Assembly: GCA_003833135.1 (NCBI GenBank)
Contig: QZLH01000388.1
Location: 11,560 to 60,148 of the forward strand
Reading direction: 5' to 3'
Origin: Oehlia diaphana
Taxonomy: Eukaryota; Glomeromycota; Glomeromycetes; Glomerales; Glomeraceae
Length of the DNA: 48,589 nucleotides
The notes below the pieces were generated by a model that did no database searches, had not been told where the DNA came from, and was given only the letters and a program-made list of their open reading frames with translations. The position numbers and the translations under genes are program-made. Below, in pieces: positions 20,720 to 31,077 of this stretch (position 1 is the stretch's first letter; every line of letters starts with the position of its first letter).

Positions 20720-21340
20720 ATGCCGCTTTGAAAGTAAATTAATTCCTAAGGGTGTCTCACGCAAAGACACTGAAATCTCCCAAGTTTACCATGAAATATC
20801 AGCGTTGCACAGACTAGGTGATCTTTCTTGCGTTCCCGTAATTCTCTTCGAAGGTTATATAATGGAAAAATTCCTGGCTTTATAACCGATTTTGCGAGGC
20901 AACCACTGGAATCATGGACTTCTGATAACGGTAATGTATCTGATTACACAATTTTCAAATAATTCTGGATCTATACATGCCCGTAGTTACACACATGGAG
21001 ATGTAGCCATACGAGACGTTATACATAGAAATGGTCATTTTTATCTTATAGATTTCGGCCTTGTAACTCTGTTGCAACTTCACTCCCGATCCATGTCAAG
21101 CAATTATTCAGGATTACTGCGAATTGTGTCAAATCATTGGAATTATCAAGTTCGGAGAGAAAATGTCGATTTCAGAATTAATAGGCAAGTTGGGGGGGAG
21201 AGCTAAAATCACTTGTTGCGTTCGTCGAGGATGCGAGTATAAAGTGGAAAAAAACTGATGAAGGGAAGTGGTTAGAAAAATTGGTACTAAAGTTAAACAA
21301 TTTTATGATCGTCGAGGAATGCGTTGGCAGATATACTAAT
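20720..21340 (+). pseudogene. protein-kinase-like domain, degraded
   Basis: The pieces follow a kinase fold in order, in shifting plus frames: EISQVYHEISALHRLGDLS (helix C-like, with Glu), CVPVILFEGYI, PGFITDFARQPLESW (hinge-like), then YTHGDVAIRDVIHRNGHFYL and IDFGLVTLL. HGD replaces the usual HRD. The Asn five residues after the catalytic Asp (HxDxxxxN) is Asp here, so metal binding would be impaired even without the frameshifts. IDFG matches the DFG motif. A C-terminal helical piece (VEDASIKWKKTDEGKWLEKL) reaches about 21340. At least two frameshifts are present (about 20860 and 20950). The atypical HGD loop recalls kinase domains at the end of some Crinkler-type and other expanded fungal families; the exact family is uncertain. 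Confidence 0.6.
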
Positions 21341-21344
21341 ATTT

Positions 21345-22610
21345 GTAAACTCGTGTAATCTTACATAGATTTGTGATCAGAGAGCTACGGCAAATTTATT
21401 GTTAATGATTTAATAACCAGAGTGTCAATTTTTTGCTTGTAAATTACTTTTTTCGCGCAATTGATTTAGATGACCAATATTTTTTTTTTTACTAATAGAT
21501 AAACAATAAATACAGGGACACCATAACACATAGGTGACGAATTTTCTATGTTAAGACTTATCTACCTCTGCAAGTTTACTTAATGATTTTACCCTTTTTA
21601 TTTTCCTTGATTCTTCACCGCTTTGTGAATCGTTTTCTGGTTTTTGTACCTCTTCCAATAACCATATAATATGAGCAAGGACCTTTCCGCCTTATTCAAG
21701 CGCTTCGATTTACCGTGTTTACATCGCAATGATGATTGAACATATTACCGGAATGAATCATTGAATTTCTACTCTGGGTGTTACATAATCCGAGGCAGCA
21801 TTATCCTTAAAATGAAATGCTAGTACTTTGAGTCGACGCCCCGGAATCCGATTTGGATTATGTACACTTACCAGTACCACCACGACCACCATACCATTTC
21901 ACACGTTATAATAATTAAAATATTATTTTCATAAAATCAATATTATCAATCATCAGAAGTTCATATGAATCAGTTTAGTTATAGAATCATAATATGTATT
22001 TGAATAATCGTCTTTTAAATTTTATTTGATCTGACTAGCCAGTACTTTATCACCAGTACACACGCCACGTTATACCAAGAAGGTATGACAGCGGAGGAAT
22101 TATTATTATAATATGAAATACAAAAAGTTTTTTGATAAAAAAATATACGAATTTGTTAATTAAATTTATTTACAGTATATACAGTACATGTATTAATATT
22201 TAATAATAAGTTTTATGAAACAAATCGAAAATAAAAATTGAAAATAGCAGAAATAATTATAAAAATAAAGTCATTACTTAATATTGATTAATGTTATAAG
22301 ACAGTGTTGTAAAAAATGTTTTTATGCAATAAAATATTTTTACATTATATTTATTGGACCGACTGGACTGAATAGTACTGGATTGGAATAACTGTGCTTG
22401 CTTAGACTGAACGGTCCAGTTAATTAATTGGACTTGAACTGGCCAGTGGACTTGGATATATCATAGGTCGTCAGGGAAACTTACTAAAGGTTAAGAGGAT
22501 AGGCATTGGAGATATCAGTCAATCTCTGGTATTTTGAGACATCCTGGCTATTAATCATGAACGCGTATTTTTTACAGTAACTATTCTTATTTTATGTACA
22601 AGAAAAAGAT
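21345..22610. other. gene-free stretch
   Basis: No gene is supportable. Short GACTGGACT/ACTGGATTGG-type motifs are repeated irregularly at 22350-22460. Confidence 0.4.
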
Positions 22611-22629
22611 GACGTTTTAAAGTTGTAAT

Positions 22630-22900
22630 ACTAGTTTTTTTGCAAATGGTTTTTGACATTTGCATCAAACTGGACGTCCAAGATGCTGAGGTGTATTATC
22701 ATTATTATTATAATGTTTCCATGTTAGCGAAGTTCGACGAAAATAAGATGCATTTTCTCTTTCAAAATTATCATTAACTTCACCTTCTTCCTCATATTCT
22801 ATATCTTGGTCTTGTTCATTAAAAAGTTTTCCATTTTCTTTATCTTCAAGATCAATATCAGAAAAATCATTATCTGAGTAATCTGATATTATCGTAATTT
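22630..22900 (-). pseudogene. acidic coding fragment
   Basis: A minus frame without start reads SDYSDNDFSDIDLEDKENG, FNEQDQDIEYEEEGEVND, ASYFRRTSLTWKHYNNND and ends near GRPV with a stop, followed by CKCQKPFAKK. The acidic, low-complexity head resembles tails of nuclear or transposon proteins. No domain is recognised and no start is seen. Confidence 0.3.
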
Positions 22901-22984
22901 ATTAAAAAGAAAGGATTTTAATGGAAAAAAAGATAGAGGTTTATTAATGGAAAGATCATATTGAAAATTAACCAATCAGATCAA

Positions 22985-23110
22985 TTTTTTATCGTAGGAT
23001 AAATAATAGGAGGTACTTTCCCAAAACTGGAAATGGAAAATTTTATGGAGAACCAATTAGATGAGGCGATTGCTTAGCAGCATTCAAACAATTTGCATAC
23101 ACTTTGTTTA
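22985..23110 (+). pseudogene. short coding-like fragment
   Basis: YFPKTGNGKFYGEPIR, a TGA, then GDCLAAFKQFAYTLFK in one plus frame, ending at a possible donor (GTATTG). Irregular AAGATTTGAAAGATT repeats follow at 23240-23325. Family unknown. Confidence 0.25.
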
Positions 23111-23510
23111 AGGTATTGATTTATTATAAGTTCTCATGAGATTCCTGACATAGCCACCAAATATAATAATATAATGAAATATTTACTGAAGATTATGAAG
23201 CTTATTATTATTGGAATTGTTACATCAATGGCTTATTATTGAAGATACAAAAGATTACAAGATCTGAAGATTTGAAAGATTCAAATATTGAAGATTAGAT
23301 TTGAAAAGATTTAAAGATTTGGAATATTTATGGTGGAATATTTGGGGTACTTCTAATTTAGAGTAGTTTAGCGAAATATCAAAATGTATAAAAAGTGAAG
23401 TTTTGAAATAGCTTTTCCTCATTAATTTTTAGAATATAAAATAGAACTATGTATAAATAAAATTTGGAATTAATTATTTTATGAATAAAAGATAAGTTGT
23501 TAAAATATTA

Positions 23511-23735
23511 TTATAATATGGAGAGATTAATGTATTTTATTTGTACTAATTCTAAAGCATAAGAGTGAGTGTTATAAATAAAGGGGACCTCTCGCATTTC
23601 GTTTGTAACGTTTAAAGTGTAGTTCAAATCTAAACCAAGCATATTAATTTTCGTGTAATGCATGGTATTTTGACTACTGACAGGTGGCAGACATTCAGTT
23701 GGGATCGTTACAACAGGTGAGATTTTTTTTGCCAC
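23511..23735 (-). CDS. hypothetical 74-residue protein
   Basis: Open frame from ATG 23735: MAKKISPVVTIPTECLPPVS, MLGLDLNYTLNVTNEMREVP, IYNTHSYALELVQIKYINL, stop at 23511. No signal peptide, membrane span or motif. Composition is protein-like and the frame is uninterrupted, but codon evidence alone cannot exclude chance, and no promoter or intron supports it. It could be a 3' or internal exon of a lost gene. Unknown function. Confidence 0.35.
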   Translation of the reverse strand: MAKKISPVVTIPTECLPPVSSQNTMHYTKINMLGLDLNYTLNVTNEMREVPFIYNTHSYALELVQIKYINLSIL

Positions 23736-24436
23736 GGTTGTATGATGAGCTTAATGTTGAATGATATTTATATTAACTCTCATCTATTATAGCTACAGAT
23801 TGGTGCTTTATCATGTACACGCCAGAAAGAATTTATTGTACGAAGGCCAACTATCACATTGACCTTACCAAGGATTTTAAATGATGCAAAATTTCATCAA
23901 TAAAGAAGTTATAGGGGTAATCGTAGGTTATTGAAGGGTAGAGGTTGATGAATCTCCAGATAGTAAGAGAGTTAGGACAAAAAATTTATTAAGGAATGAT
24001 CGTGTATAATGGTCCACCATTAGCATAGAAATTTCATTATGTATCCGCAAAGTTCCGAATATATAATTTATTTTTTTATGCTGCTGTATCATTCTGTATC
24101 ATTGCTACATTGTATTAATAAAGTACCCTTGCAAAGTTTATTGGGGAAAATCCGTGGGTATCAAATAGTGTATCACATGATGATGATATTTTGATGGCGA
24201 ATTTTTTTTATTATAAAGCATGACACTCATTGCGCAAAATAATTAAGTTTTGCCTATATCAGGCTTTATTTCTTGCTCATCGGAATATAAATTTCTAAGA
24301 TATTCGGATCGTCTAGTGAAACCATGAAACCATTTTAATCTGAGTTAAGCACTGGTAAAATTAATCCCAAAAAAAACAAGCAGTGATTTGCATAAATTTT
24401 ATTAATTATCTACAATTATATTAAAACTGCATTACA
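23736..24436. other. gene-poor stretch
   Basis: One coding-like exon fragment at about 23792-23900 on plus (LQIGALSCTRQKEFIVRRPT) after a TTATAG acceptor; otherwise nothing. Confidence 0.3.
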
Positions 24437-24438
24437 TA

Positions 24439-24997
24439 CACTACCCTTCCAAAAGTATCCGTTCAACCAATAAAGATCATATTTTATTAATAATAATTAA
24501 TATTTAGTTGGCCATCCATTGTTTTTAATGCATGCTTCAATTCAGCGTGGCATGCTCTCAATTAAGCTAATGTAAGTTTCGGATGGAATTCTTTCCCACT
24601 CTTCTTTTAGCTGTTAATCCAGTATTAAAATTTTTGTATCGAACAATCGTGTCTGTAACGGTACTTTTAGGAAATTTTAGAACATGATTGATAGCTTCAT
24701 GAGTTCTTCCTCCTTTCCAAAGGCCAATAATTTGCTCACTCTCACTCAATTCACCATTTTAAAAGTAGCCGAATGGCGCAGTAACAAAAAAAAGCAAAGA
24801 TCAGCGTTGGCAAAATTGAGGCATTATTATTTGTTTTATTGCCAAATCTGGTACAAGCATCGTAACACAATAAAAATACATTCATTTTAATCGTTAGAAC
24901 CAGGGGAATTGTTTTTTTTAAAAAAAAATAATACTTTATATATTCAATCTTGAGAAAATCAAGTTGAGCTTGACCGGATACTTTTTGGAGGGTAGTG
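24439..24997. mobile_element. Tc1/mariner-type deletion derivative (559 bp)
   Basis: The ends are CACTACCCTTCCAAAAGTAT at 24439 and its near-complement ending GGGTAGTG at 24997, flanked by TA on both sides (24437-24438, 24998-24999), the target site of Tc1/mariner elements. Inside, only the two ends of the transposase gene remain, so a full-length copy lost its middle. It needs a transposase supplied from elsewhere. Confidence 0.85.
24497..24760 (-). pseudogene. Tc1-like transposase, N- and C-terminal remnants fused by deletion
   Basis: The minus strand first encodes a helix-turn-helix head (MSESEQIIGLWKGGRTHEAI, FPKSTVTDTIVRYK, GLTAKRRVG), as in Tc1/Tc3 DNA-binding domains. It then jumps directly to a C-terminal signature: EEWERIPSETYISLIESMPR, a stop where Tc1 proteins normally have Arg, and a final NNGWPTKY stop at 24497. 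The catalytic DDE core, about 200 residues, is missing. In the family the head binds the inverted repeats. The junction lies near 24606-24612. Not functional. Confidence 0.8.
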
Positions 24998-24999
24998 TA

Positions 25000-25860
25000 T
25001 GTACTGTATATAATTACCCCACAGCGATTTGTTGTACACCTAAATACAAAGCTCCAAGGAGAAACTTTTTAACGCATATCTATAGGATCCCTCTGGAATA
25101 TTGCTTGCGCAAAGTCACGGTAATAAATTTACTGAAAGAGTGGACCGACCAAGAAAGCACCAAAAAAATAAGCTTTATCCATCGATTTCTACTATAAATT
25201 TAGACCACGGAATCGTGGCCTTATCCTCCTCTTCCATTGTCATAATGCTCTCGACAATACTTTTATGTATTTGTCGGTGAGTAAGTACTTTGTTTTATAG
25301 GGACGCGTCACGCGTTCATCATTATAGCACATCCATAATTCCTTATCTTTTTTGCAGTTAGATGGAATGTGAGCAAATATTTCGTAATAAAATTCTTATA
25401 TGGCTAAAACAATCAATTACCTTGAAATTGGATTCCTGCAATACCAGCTGTCAAATTTTCTATTCCTAATAAGATGAAAGAACCTAAGAAATCAGTATAG
25501 GTTTGTGAATTTGAAGATCAAGACAAGACGCGTTCACCCACGTTGACTAATTTATTATGACTCACTTACTGGTGGCATCAGGTTGCTCTATAATAACGCG
25601 AATGTGTTATTTGGGCGGGTTTGACTATAAGAAGCAGGAAAGAAAAGTACGAGATTATGTAAGTATTTGGTATTATTGGCAAATAATGACAAAAGACGAA
25701 AAAATATAAATTTGTTATAACTCACCGGTGAGAACGGGCTATTCAAGCAAATGATTACATATTCATTTATTGTATAAGACATTATTAAGGAAACAGCAGA
25801 AAAAAATCATGTAAATTTAGAATATGATGGTGGTGAATATGGGAAATATTGTGGTCACGA
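25000..25860. other. gene-poor stretch
   Basis: A plus frame at 25015-25197 (RIPLEYCLRKVTVINLLKEW) has weak coding character and no start. CCACGGAATCGTGG at 25203 is a small hairpin. Nothing else is supportable. Confidence 0.3.
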
Positions 25861-25861
25861 T

Positions 25862-26432
25862 CGTGATGGAGAAGGATGACAAGGCAGAAATTGTAGTGGT
25901 AGTGGTAGTGCATAATACTCTAACAATGTTTCCTTCGATGCTTCTTCAACAGTTAATCCTGAAATTTTTAATTTGTTTTCATCATTTAATATACCGTCAA
26001 TGACTCTGATCGATGTTGACTTTCCATAGAGTGAGTTGGAATAGCTTCTTTTAGGTCATCGATATCATTATTGTTTCCTATAGCAACTTTAAAAGCAGAA
26101 CTATTTCCATGAATAAGACACAAAGTCTGATAAGCGTTCCAGAAATTGTAATTGTAGACATTTTGTACGTTTTTATTTGTCAAATAAGCTTGGGTATAAT
26201 ATTGTCGACTTTCACCTGGAAGTCTCTCTTTTGTAAAAAGCAAGTCGTACTACTACATACAGGTCAAACAGGTCGAAACTTCTGCATAATGTTGCCAAAC
26301 TCTTTTGCAATTTCATATCGTACAGAAATCTCAAATTGATTACCAAGCATTGAATTTATTTTACTAATGCCACCTTTGACTTGAGCATAATTTTTTTAAG
26401 ATTTCTTCCAAAGGATCTGTCGCTTCCATCAT
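25862..26432 (-). pseudogene. Crinkler-type header and flanking coding debris, broken
   Basis: From ATG 26432 the minus strand reads MMEATDPLEEILKK, then in shifted frames VKGGISKINSMLGNQFEISV, RYEIAKEFGNIMQKF. About 26131-26039 encodes TLCLIHGNSSAFKVAIGNNN then DIDDLKEAI. The order of a beta strand ending in C-L-x-x-G, an F-x-V-x-I strand, and D-x-LK-x-x-I is the ubiquitin-like header of Crinkler (CRN) proteins. The rest (KLKISGLTVEEASKETLLEY, YALPLPLQFLPCHPSPS) continues in yet another frame to a stop near 25862. Crinklers are modular proteins that in plant-associated microbes can act in host nuclei; in fungi many are endogenous. The upstream segment is not a known CRN part, so this may be a mosaic of two fragments. 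Several frameshifts make it a pseudogene. Confidence 0.5.
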
Positions 26433-27170
26433 GACAAAGTGTAGATGATTTTATCGTATCTCTAAGTATCAAACTTTGAGCTAGTATCTAATTTATATTC
26501 TGAAAATGAAAGTGTATCTCAGTTAATGAAATTTCGAGAATATGAATGGTTTTGTGTTTCAAAAATCCAAAGAAAGATATTATTTATCTGAAGGAATCTA
26601 GAAAATCTTTCCTAAAGAAATCTTGTCACAGAATTTGCATTGGTTCCGTAACAAATACTCACTTTAAAAGTGTTTAAAAAACGTGAAATTAAGGAATAAG
26701 GAAAATTTTAATATCTATAAAGAACTTTAACAGTCGGAAATTCCTCAGTAACTTAGTGCAATTATAAAAAAAAAAAAATTTTTTTTTAATAAAAAAAAGT
26801 AAGGGGAACCATTTCTGTCACACAGAAGCAAAAATCCTGTACGACATCCTTTTTTGGAGTAACAGGTAATACGAATAGTAGTATAGTATGGTGGACCAAA
26901 TGATTGATTATCGTATAGTCATGTGAAATGATATACAGAGTTTGTAAACCTACTACTGCGTATATTAGTATGTTGCAATTATTGCGTATATATGTACCAC
27001 AATAATCAATGAGTAATACGAATATAAATAAAATTTCCATTTATTGGTTGTAGAGGGCAAAGATTAGATAAAGAAGATTTAGCGCCATTAAAATTCATAA
27101 AATATACAATATACCCAATAGAGGGCGAGACAAAGGACCCATAACTCGCAATGTTCAGTCTAACAAACGT
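26433..27170. other. gene-free stretch
   Basis: No gene seen; an A-run/T-run junction is present at about 26766-26799. Confidence 0.45.
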
Positions 27171-27217
27171 AAAGGTGATTATTTTATTAACTTTTTTATA
27201 TTAGCTAATGCACAGGT

Positions 27218-27484
27218 TAAAAAATCGAACGTTACAAAATCACTGTGAAATGTAGACGCGCAAATTCTAACAAGAAAACCAAAACAATTGTCACAATTTC
27301 TGATTCCGACGATAATTGTGATGATAATAAAGAAAATTTAAACTTAAATTTCAATGAGCTTGAATATCGAGAGAGGTAACTAGCTTTAAAAGAACGTGAA
27401 ATTTTATTAAGAGAACGTGAAGCAAAAGTTCGTGTAATGGAACTGTCCAACCTTGAGAAGGAGCGAGAGTTAAAGTTACATTAG
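27218..27484 (+). pseudogene. coiled-coil protein fragment with one stop
   Basis: After a likely acceptor (GCACAG at about 27212) the plus frame reads KIERYKITVKCRRANSNKKT, IVTISDSDDNCDDNKEN, NELEYRER, TAA (about 27377, fits CAA), then LALKEREILLREREAKVRVM and ELSNLEKERELKLH, stop at 27484. The second half is a long charged coiled coil. A basic patch followed by an acidic patch suggests a nuclear protein. No family is recognised. The start lies upstream and is not seen. Confidence 0.5.
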
Positions 27485-27723
27485 ATGTTAGAATAGTTTT
27501 ATTGAAGTTAGATACCTTTATCAATTGTAAATTATAAAAGGTAAAAATTTGCATTGATTAAATAAAAATGAAATCCGCATTTTATACTAATTACTCTTTG
27601 CAAATTAATTAATACAATACATGTTTTAAGTGTTACATACAAGTATACAACGGAGTATAGTAAATATACTCAAATCAGTTATTACGCTATACAATACTCA
27701 ATAGATAACCATACTATACTACT

Positions 27724-27808
27724 ATTTGTCTTACCTTCTTTTTTGACCCTCCTATATGTAATACAGTATATGCGAGTCCACGAGGAGGGTCAAAAAGGTA
27801 ATTTTTGC
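27724..27808. mobile_element. small MITE-like element, family with GCAAAAATTACC ends
   Basis: GACCCTCCTATATG on the left and AGGAGGGTCAAAAAGGTAAT on the right form an inverted repeat about 85 bp across. The right end GGTAATTTTTGC matches both ends of the element at 36058-36201; the left outer end has diverged. Confidence 0.55.
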
Positions 27809-27809
27809 C

Positions 27810-28861
27810 ACACAGACTGACCTGCGGTAAAATTATCCGATGCGATCATCGATATTATTATTTAAAATTGTTTTATAGTGATTTTTTTAATTCTGATAAT
27901 TCTGATATATTACAATTATCGCATGATTATTTCAAACCCGACCGGGTTTAAATAGGAGTTATTAAAGCTTTGTACAGTATATATATATTATATTTTTTTT
28001 TTATATTTAATCTGATGCACGATTACGAATCACGGGATGCTTAGCTAATAAAATATGTCAATTTTCCACTCGCTATAACGAAACAACCAAAAATTCTTCG
28101 CTAACGAAGTTGAGGTGCAGGACGGCTTCTTCGCTATATCAAGGGTAGACTGTATTCAGAAAAAACAATTATAGGTTAATATACTTTATTGGTTAATTAT
28201 CGTAGGATAGAAAACAAGTCCTACAATTTCCTATTTTATCTTATTTGTACCTTGTAACGCAAATGTTATTTAAGTAAAGTAATTATTTATTTATTTATAT
28301 ATATGTATTCCGTGAAGTTCCCATCCAAAGATTTTTAAAACACTTGCAATAAATACTCTTTTTTGGTCACGATCTACTCATACTACTTTGGGTGAAATAA
28401 TAGCTCCCACCCTCCCACCTTGCAAACTCGGGTCTTATTTTATAGTTGAAAAAATTTTGCAAAAATGTGAGGAAAAAAAAAATTTTTTTTAACTAATGAA
28501 TTTATGAAGTGTCAGAAAAAAAAAGAAATTAAATCCGAAAAAAAGGTAATTGATAAGCCCCAGCGACTAATTTTAAAAAATCTCGCAGCCGCAATAATAT
28601 TGTTTATTATTAGGAATTAATGAGCTGTAGTTATTTTGCAATCACAAAAAAAAATTTTATTTTTATTCCATTTTATTAAAAGTGATCTACTTGTACGTTT
28701 AAGAAATAATTTGGTGAAAATATAATAATAATAATAAATTAAATTAAATCGAATGTTTTTTTTTTACGAAAGAAGGAAGTAATTGATTAAATCATATTAA
28801 TCCGAAAAGGTAATCGATAAGCCTCAGTGACTAATTTTAGCAACCACAATATAATTGTTCA
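27810..28861. repeat. gene-free region with two diverged repeats
   Basis: 28310-28480 resembles 32495-32680 in the same orientation (ACTTGCAA-TA--TTCTTTTTTGG, then CCACCCT). About 28536-28625 resembles 28800-28886 (GGTAAT-GATAAGCC-CAG-GACTAATTTTA); the latter includes the 3' end of the pseudogene at 28862-29659, so the former may be a leftover of a second gene copy. Confidence 0.5.
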
Positions 28862-29659
28862 TTACCTTCTTAGGAAATATTGAGGCTTAATAGCCGATTT
28901 GAGTTTCTTTGCTGTTGTTACGAAGCATTTGCAATATTGTAAGAAGTGATAATTTAAATCATCCACTCCGTTACGTGCTAATTCGTTATATCTCCCATAT
29001 AATGTGTCGAGTCAAATTCCGTAGATCCAAAGGACTTTTCATGTAGAATTGTAGCGTTATCGTCCTGATATAAGACAGCATCGTTCTTATCTCTTCTCCT
29101 TGAATTTGATGATTTTTGGTCAGCATTTATGTTATAAATTCTATCTTTGTGTGCTTCGTTTACGATTTCTCCACTAAATCAAAGATATGTGTCAATTTAT
29201 CATAAATAAAAAGTAATAAGATTAAAAGCTTACAAGGCAATTCCTGATGTCAATTTTCCAAAAAACATCGAAAATAGATTCAAAATTCGATAGACCGTTT
29301 GGTTGTACCAAGTTTTTTCGTCGCTGTCTGTTTGCAAGCCACCATAGTAGTAGTAAAATAAAAAGTGTCGACAGACTTCTCTCGTCCATAACATCAATGC
29401 TCGTGCGCCCTCGTCAAGTGTTTTTTTCTACTTCCGATTCCTTGATATCTTCAGAGAGATCAATCTCAACAGCAGTGTTTTAAGCTATCATCTCGAACCG
29501 GTCCTCCGCATCCGTTTCTGATAATGGTCTGAACGGTTCGCATAAAATATATATTTCGATTTCTCGTGTCATCAAAGAGTTATTAATCTTGTTTTTCTTT
29601 ACAACATTTGTTTCGACCGCAACCTACATGATAGATGTCCATTCATTTGTGGTTTGCAT
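28862..29659 (-). pseudogene. large hypothetical protein, two stops and two frameshifts
   Basis: From ATG 29659 the frame reads MQTTNEWTSIM, TAG (29626-29624, fits CAG), VAVETNVVKKNKINNSLM, EIEIYILCEPFRPLSETDAE, TAA (29482-29480, fits CAA), VEIDLSEDIKESEVEK. A slip in a 7-A run (about 29425) shifts to LDEGARALMLWTREVCRHFL, SDEKTWYNQTVYRILNLFSM, GKLTSGIA. A 60-bp intron (29233-29174) joins in phase to GEIVNEAHKDRIYNINADQK, SRRRDKNDAVLYQDDNATIL, HEKSFGSTEFDSTHYMG. A last slip near 28990 leads to NELARNGVDDLNYHFLQYC and stop at 28862. The protein of about 260 residues recalls a large uncharacterised family in arbuscular mycorrhizal fungi whose C-terminus has a K/R-x-D-x-V, E-x-S, H-x-x-x-D and L-x-L order. 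That resemblance is from memory and unproven. Confidence 0.6.
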
Positions 29660-29960
29660 GTCTCTCAGCCATCGCGATAGTCAAAACTCATAAATGCATC
29701 CATCAATACATAAACCATCCTGTATAGGAATCAATTTTTAGCCATAAAAAATTTTCACTAGATTCTTTAATTAACAATAAACGAAACCACAAATAGAGGT
29801 AGCCACACTTCTGTAAGGATATTGGAGGAACCGTAGTCTATACATGGGCAGAAACCGTAGTCCACCATGCTTTCTGTCACAATCTCCACGTAACTCGCAA
29901 AAGCATGACCTTACCTTAAATTGTTAAGTATCTGGGATTTGAAATTTCTGTAGTAACAAA

Positions 29961-30475
29961 ATCCTATTCGTCACGCACTATCCGTCACATGTGCGCCACA
30001 CTTAATTTCAGTCAAGTTGCGTAATGCCGGCCATTTCGTGACATTTTTTCAGGTTACGCCGGGGGTAGGATATTGTAGGATTTTCCCAGCGTAACCTGAA
30101 AAAAATGTCACGAAAAATTCACGTGACTTTTTTTGTCACAAACGTCACACCCCACTGCATTTCCATTTTCTATAAGTATCTGAGGTAAAAACATATTCGT
30201 CACTCCTTATTCGTCACTTGTGCGCCACATTTAATTTCAGTCAAGTTGCGTAATGCCGCCCATTTCGTGACATTTTTTTCAGGTTACGCTAGGGAAGTCA
30301 TATTGTAGTAACTGCGGTCTAAACAGGTTCGGAAGGAAAGGAAAGAAAGGAAATCAGCAAAAAAAGAAATGTTGCTGAAACAAGGAAGAGTGTGACGAAA
30401 ATCTCACGTGATTTATCGTGACATTTTTTCCCGATTAAGCTGGGAAAATCCTACAATATCTTATTCTGCTCGTTC
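29961..30475. repeat. repeat block with GTGACA, GCGCCACA and CACGTG motifs
   Basis: A unit of about 100 bp is present at 29961-30060 and 30190-30290 (shared TGCGCCACA, TCAGTCAAGTTGCGTAATGC, TTTCGTGACATTTTTT). The first unit ends in an inverted repeat with 30090-30116 (TCAGGTTACGC / GCGTAACCTGA and flanking GTGACATTTTTT). A third related piece is at 30390-30470. CACGTG occurs at 30119 and 30411. Confidence 0.8.
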
Positions 30476-30479
30476 ATTT

Positions 30480-30990
30480 AAATGACGTAAATCTATATAA
30501 ATATGGGATGAGATAATTTCTTATTTCAAAATGATATACATGTAAATATGGAATTATGATAAAAAAAAAAATTTTTTATCTTCCCATAATGTGGAACAAA
30601 AGAATATTTTTTCGAAAGATACCGTGATGCTATTAATTAATAATTAATAAACTCGATTTGCTCCCGTGTTCTGTGGTGGGTACTGGAACAAAAAAATACT
30701 GGCTAGTTAAATATAAATTTCTGTTTATTGTATAAAAATTTAAATTGAGCTATAGCAAAGAATAATAGTTAATTGATGATTCCTGAGAAAAAAAATTGAA
30801 TTTTATGTCCGTATAAGGAAGTATAAATAATGCCGAAGTGAAAAAAAAATTGTTGAAGCTTCGTGAAATTTTTTTTTGATAATATCGATTGAAGCCTCAC
30901 GAAAATTTTTTTTGTGAATGTGGATTGAAAGAATTTTTTTAATTTGAATTAATTTGAAAAAAATAATATATATATATATATATATTTGTA
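30480..30990. repeat. upstream region of paralog 1 with a tandem repeat
   Basis: A 36-bp unit starting TTGAAGC is repeated at 30852-30925. TACTGG followed shortly by TACTGGCTAGTTA at about 30679-30706 recurs at 34052-34085 after paralog 2. No gene. Confidence 0.55.
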
Positions 30991-30993
30991 AAA

Positions 30994-31003
30994 TAGGTAT
31001 AAA
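30994..31003 (+). promoter_or_regulatory. TATA box of paralog 1
   Basis: GGTATAAAAAAC, about 80 bp before ATG 31078. Paralog 2 has nearly the same context (GGTATAAAAACT) 80 bp before its ATG. Confidence 0.6.
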
Positions 31004-31077
31004 AAACTTCCTTCTTCCATTTAATTTTGTTTTTATTTTCAGTGTTTATTAAAAAATTTTCTTTTACAGAAAAAAAA

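Noticed and set aside
30990..31000. Tandem repeats checked as a CRISPR array
   Set aside because: No set of equal direct repeats with equal unique spacers exists anywhere; the DNA is eukaryotic.
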